Source: Fasciolopsis buskii | Lineage: Eukaryota; Platyhelminthes; Trematoda; Plagiorchiida; Fasciolidae | Direction of reading: 5' to 3' | Length of the DNA stretch: 64,000 nt | Assembly (NCBI GenBank): GCA_008360955.1 | Contig: LUCM01004382.1 | Coordinates: 48,072-112,071 of the forward strand | In this document: positions 59,450 through 64,000 of the stretch, piece by piece | Position numbering within the stretch: position 1 is the stretch's first letter | Layout: each line of letters begins with the position of its first letter | The notes under the pieces: model-generated | What the model was told of the DNA's origin: nothing | Database searches by the model: none | What the model saw: only the letters and a program-made list of their open reading frames with translations | Translations under genes and position numbers: made by a program

Positions 59450-59870
59450 CCCCCACGATGGTATCCGAGAACTAATAGTAACCATCTCAAACTCTGCCGT
59501 GGTCATCTGTGGAATAGGGCATTCCAATCCCCCACGCATTTCGTTTTTCCAGACCACGGGACCGGTTTACTGGATATTATCAAAGTTTTCGTAGACTTTC
59601 GATCCTCATGCGCAGTCGCAAAACTGTCATGATTGACAATCGATGGCCTAAGGGGAAACTCCTCCGTCGTTCAACCGATATCGACCGTTGTCAAACGTAA
59701 GCATGCAGAACGACTACTTCTACGGCAAAGCTCACCATCTCACGTAGTCCACTTTAAGGATTCATTTACTTTTTGCCTGTTGTACGATCCCATTTGTCGG
59801 GCATACGCTCCGTGCCCCGGCTGCCACCTTGGGTACCTCACCATCACCGCTTGAGTGTTGCCTCACATCA
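59450..59870 (+). pseudogene. Possible Ty3/gypsy pol C-terminal remnant
   Basis: Switching between frames, the plus strand shows short blocks in the order seen at the end of gypsy-type polyproteins: G-P-V-Y-W-I-L-S near 59560, S-R-K-T-V-M/T-I-D-G-L near 59620 (compare T-V-S-I-D-R-L in the family), V-V-H-F-K near 59745, and R-S-H-L-S-G-I-R-S-V-P-R-L near 59785 (compare R-S-G-R-R-V-x-F-P). The frame is broken at least twice. No integrase, reverse transcriptase or LTR is seen. The blocks are short and this call is tentative. Confidence 0.33.
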
Positions 59871-62800
59871 ACACGGATAAGTGGCTCGCCCACATCAGAT
59901 TTGTTCTTAAGGTCAATAAGGCAGAGATATAATTGCATCTGGGATTTCAACAGCTGGCAAGATGAGTGACATTTACTAAATTGATGGTAAGTCATCAATA
60001 TTTTGAACACAGTCTCACTAAATATGCGATCACGAACAAACCACACATTACCCAAAAATTGTTGGATTTTCTTCTGGCAGGAATTTTTCCCACAAAAAGT
60101 CAAATGAGTATGAGATTGACACTGCGGTGTCGCGAATGCCTTCAACCATGACAGGGCTGTTATTGGTGTTTTAATTAAGATATTATATTCTCAGCCACTG
60201 ATTACATGAAACTCCAGAGAAAATTGAACTTATCGGAAGTAATTGAGACATGAGTCAGCAATTTCGAACAGTTGATGTTTGCTGCCGCGAGCTACCAACA
60301 GAAAGTTTGATGTGACCGTACGTCTATGTCACAGTCTCCTGCCAACTAATGTCGTAAGGGTATACCCAGAAAATCAAATCATCGAGCATAGACGAAGTCA
60401 AAATTGGAAGCAAAAGGTACTGAACTCAGACAGATAAATTTCCCAGGCTAAAGGTCGGTGCAGCGACGTTAAATCTTGAAGGTTTAATAATCAGAATATA
60501 TGGATAAACACTTAGCAGTCATCTACTTCCTAGCATTGATGGTAAAATGTTTGTACTCGAAAAGCCAAAGTGGACAATCAAATCATGAAAATCACCAAAC
60601 TGAGCTAAGATCCATACCAATTTCCAATGTTAACAATCAATAAAATGGGGAATTTCAAAACTAACAGAATATGGGACTCCCAGACTAGAATTTCAACCAA
60701 ATAACTGCACGTGAAAACCATCGAACAATGTACTAAAAACGAAAAAAAATTCATCGACGTTTTCGTCTCAAAAATGACACTGGCTCACTGATGTCTTTCA
60801 GCGTGTATACTACTCTCAACAGACTGTCGTTCAAAGCACAATAAACATGTCTTCTCGAAAGTCAACTGGTATGCTTCAAATGGTGTTGGGTAGATTATTC
60901 TTAGCTCACCGATTGTAAAGAATTGTACTTAGTAAGTTGATACTTTCCAGTGACCGGTTTTAATAGACCAAAACGAAGGTTAAAAATGTTTTAAATTTCA
61001 GGTTTCGTCCCAAGTATATCAAATCTATCGAGTTTGTGCACGTTATTTTCGTCCAACTGTAATTTGCGTAATGTTAAGCAGATTTCTGTCACGACGTCGA
61101 AAGCTGCCAAGGCTTAATATCAGTCGACAGCAGTTCAAACCAATGAAATGCCACGTTGCGATAATCGTCATCCGTGTAAACGATCCATTCTCTTTACTTC
61201 AAAATTCAAAAACCTGTTGCACAGCTTAAATGTTCACGTATAGATTGCTGTCATCTGATACAGCTCCGCGCGCGATCAGCTGATCGTCAGTTGGTGACAT
61301 GCGGCATAACAATGAGAAACAATCTTCCATACTTTGGTGTTACAGTATTACGGGACGCTCTGACGAGACTAGAACCGTTTGAAATTAGGAAAACCTAAGG
61401 ACAACCCTTACGAAAAAGAGCATTCAGTGGAGTCTCCTTGAGTGTCACTATCTTCATAAGTGGCTAGAAGCCGTAAGTCAACAGGTCACATCAGCGGACC
61501 AAAAAGATGGATTTATAAAGTCGCAATTATGCTTCAAGTTCCTAGCACTCACCAACAACCACACGGATGGAATAGTGCAATCGGTGCTAGGCTTCTGGAA
61601 TGGTTTTCTAACAAAGAATATGCATACATGTACGAAGTTTCCGTTGATCACAAGACAAAATTGGAACCTCGATTTCAAATACTTGTGAATGTGCCCTCAG
61701 TCGAATCCAGCACATGTGAAGTACGGCCCAATATGAATGTCGTCGTCTATTTTGATTGGTGTAATTTTATTTCCCTCTTTCTGGTCATCACATTGAAACT
61801 TCCATCGACCGCAATTTGTGATTCTAACCTTGACAATTAAATCAAACAGAATCTGCAGTAGCTTAGCCGCAAATAGCATGCGCCCAACAGACATTTCATT
61901 CTCCTAGTTTTTACTCAATTTGCACGTTTTCTTGACATTTCTATCATCGCATCGATTTTTTGTTTATGAATTATGAATTATACATCAATGCCGGAAATCT
62001 CAAACGTACCACACACAGTGATCGTTCACATTTTTCGTGATGACTAAAAGCAATCAAACTTTTGCTGTCCCATCAACGGCAGACAAGCGTAGTTATGGCA
62101 GAAGTGTTGCCAATTTCAAAAGATAGATTTCTCGGAGGAGACTGTTGGTAATTAGTAATTGGCAAACAAAACATTCTAGTGTTGCATTTCAGAAGTGACC
62201 GTAGCAAGCACCCAGTTGTTAAAGAAAAGTCCCATCCACCGATTAGGTTCGAATGTACAGTTGTTTGTGAAAAGACAGTGATGCCTGACCAGGGTAAATA
62301 ACCAGCAATTGCTGGGTGACCGTTTGGAAAGGTAGAAGGAGGTTGTGCAATTTGGTTGGAGCAGATCCATTTCCAACTAGTTTTATTTGTCAGACGCGTT
62401 TGGCTGAGCTAAAAATAACTTTGCTTGCGCCCTCTCTTTTCAGTGTCCCGTGTCGGCGAAATGTGGAAGGGCAGCGTTGGAGCTGGTTTCTACGTTGTCC
62501 TTGTCAAACCAAACCGGTTTGGACTCTGCGATTTGTTCAGGCAACTGCTTCCTTATTCGACCCTTGTTCCTTGCGAACAAAATTATCGTCCCACGAATGG
62601 ATTATCTTTCCTTTTTGCATGAAACTTCATCAACACTTCTTTTTTCGTCGTCCTCCGTTAGCAACTGCCAATAGTCCCATCAATTATTTGCTTGTTACCA
62701 TGCCGATACTGTCATCACAATTTTGTATCCAGGGTTGTCCAAACAAGGAAAATAATTGACAGAATATCGAGTATATACATTTGAGGGGCGGCGATAACTG

Positions 62801-64000
62801 TGACATAGATCAAACTCTTCCAGGATTCTTTGTTCAGTCACCTGCATTGATGGGAAGTCTGAGTGACCGAAAATAGGTCTGTTCATTGCTCCGTAGTTCG
62901 GTGTGCCACAAAGAGTATTTCCAATGAGTTTTGGCATTATAAAGTGCAAGTACTAAGACCTCGAGTAGCGGCACAATTATTATACAGTTATTTTGTGGAA
63001 GTCCAAAATGGGCAATATTGCAGTCCTTAAGACAATGAAAAATTGACCTACGGATGACCGAGTAACACCGAAATATTTATCCTCTTCTATTTGGAAAGAA
63101 AATGCTTCAGGACCATCTGTGCCGGTTCTAGCAGAAGAAACATTTCGCTTCAACCCATTTGAAATCGGTCTTATTTACCCGAGCAGCAAATATTCATCGA
63201 ACAAAGCATCACGTGATCTACCAGACTAGGATTATATAGAACTTTTCACGGTAATGATTGATAATAATGATTGTTGCAGAAGTGATTGGTCAGACTAATC
63301 ATTTTTAATCTACTTCATTAGAAAACTTAGAGAGAGACTAATAACTCCATCATTTGATGAGTTTGCATTGTTAAAACCGCTCTGTCTAAATACACGGAAT
63401 AAAAAGCACAAATTTATTCTATTTTTTGTCAACAACAGAGGTTTTCAGTAAGTAAAATGAAAGTTGACTGTCAGAGGAATAGTTTCAGATACATTTTGAA
63501 TTGGGCTACAACCCCTGCATCGGTACACAACCAATCTCCGATTTGGTCACGAGCTTGATGGACTGGAAACTCTTTGCACAGCACCCGGATATGGACATCG
63601 TATTGGGGACAGAGACCTTTCTACCGCTACCTTCGTGTTCTCTGAATCATCAGAACTTGACTTTTTTTCTACCCTCAACATTTGGTTTCACCGCTCCTCC
63701 TGTAAATCGCAATTACGTGACTTACACCTCAGCGCATTGTTTGAAATCGGAGAATTCCTCTCCTTAATGTAATTGGTAAAACAACACAATTGTTTCCCTA
63801 TCTTTTTCCGATCTAATCCACTGTTCCCGTTGTTAACTTAACACTAAAACAAAATAACTAGCAAAACATATGACAAAAACTGTCTCACTTAGGAGAGGTA
63901 GAAAAAACCCAGATCAATACAGATAGTAATGGGGTGAACGCATAATCAGTCGGCCAAAGTGATAAACCAACTCAGTCGGTTTTGTTTCATTCTCACAAAA

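Larger units (their letters stand above)
47497..64000. other. Distal region, no confirmed gene
   Basis: It contains the second copy of the hairpin repeat, three SINE copies or relics, a 20-bp palindrome at 51178 and a possible gypsy tail at 59.5 kb. The 155-codon minus-strand frame at 57821-58288 and the 126-147-codon plus-strand frames at 61460 and 62316 are near the chance maximum and match no family I know. No promoter or CpG-like feature is evident. Confidence 0.55.

Noticed and set aside
61460..61840. 126-codon plus-strand open frame
   Set aside because: Chance length, with no family motif and no convincing splice sites.
1..64000. CRISPR arrays, operons, bacterial-type genes
   Set aside because: No regularly spaced direct repeats, no gene packing and no ribosome-binding sites. 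Spliced exons and eukaryotic retroelements show that this is animal nuclear DNA.

Overview
This is a window of eukaryotic, intron-rich nuclear DNA (roughly 40% G+C by eye) with no bacterial-style gene packing. The animal is probably a flatworm. The support is a decayed RTE-clade LINE of the kind abundant in trematodes and cestodes, several tRNA-derived SINE families, a Penelope-like hairpin relic, and a membrane-protein gene whose small exons are separated by 3-15 kb introns. The species cannot be named from sequence alone.

The one gene that can be reconstructed lies on the minus strand between about 38.93 kb and 3.07 kb. Five exons (38330-38931, 34807-35332, 19803-19895, 15648-15797, 3068-3384) join in frame with canonical GT/AG sites and matching phases (0, 1, 1, 1). 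They encode at least 561 residues. The first ~345 form a Ser/Pro/charged, probably disordered region. Four membrane segments follow, with the claudin-family signature W...G-F-W-x-x-C...C in the first extracellular loop, and then a basic tail. The protein belongs to the PMP22/claudin/calcium-channel-gamma (CACNG/TARP) superfamily. TM1, the loop, TM2 and TM3-TM4 each sit on a separate exon, a layout similar to CACNG genes. The translation start is not established; 47430-47496 and 40534-40671 are tentative upstream exons.

Region by region: 1-3067 is 3' flank with a possible polyadenylation signal. 3385-15647 is the last intron and holds an exon-like plus-strand segment (10687-10899), a 600-bp palindrome made of two inverted SINE copies (11034-11633), and the RTE relic (about 11840-13690). 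15798-34806 is two introns with a SINE at 25.1 kb and a SINE fragment at 29.7 kb. 35333-38329 is a plain intron. 38932-64000 is the upstream part and carries a hairpin-rich element resembling a Penelope/hammerhead terminus (42923-43053), a decayed second copy (about 48962-49047), two inverted copies of one SINE family (53.33 and 58.7 kb), further SINE relics (56.6, 57.4 kb) and a possible Ty3/gypsy pol tail (about 59.45-59.87 kb). Most other open frames are no longer than chance allows at this base composition and are not annotated as genes.
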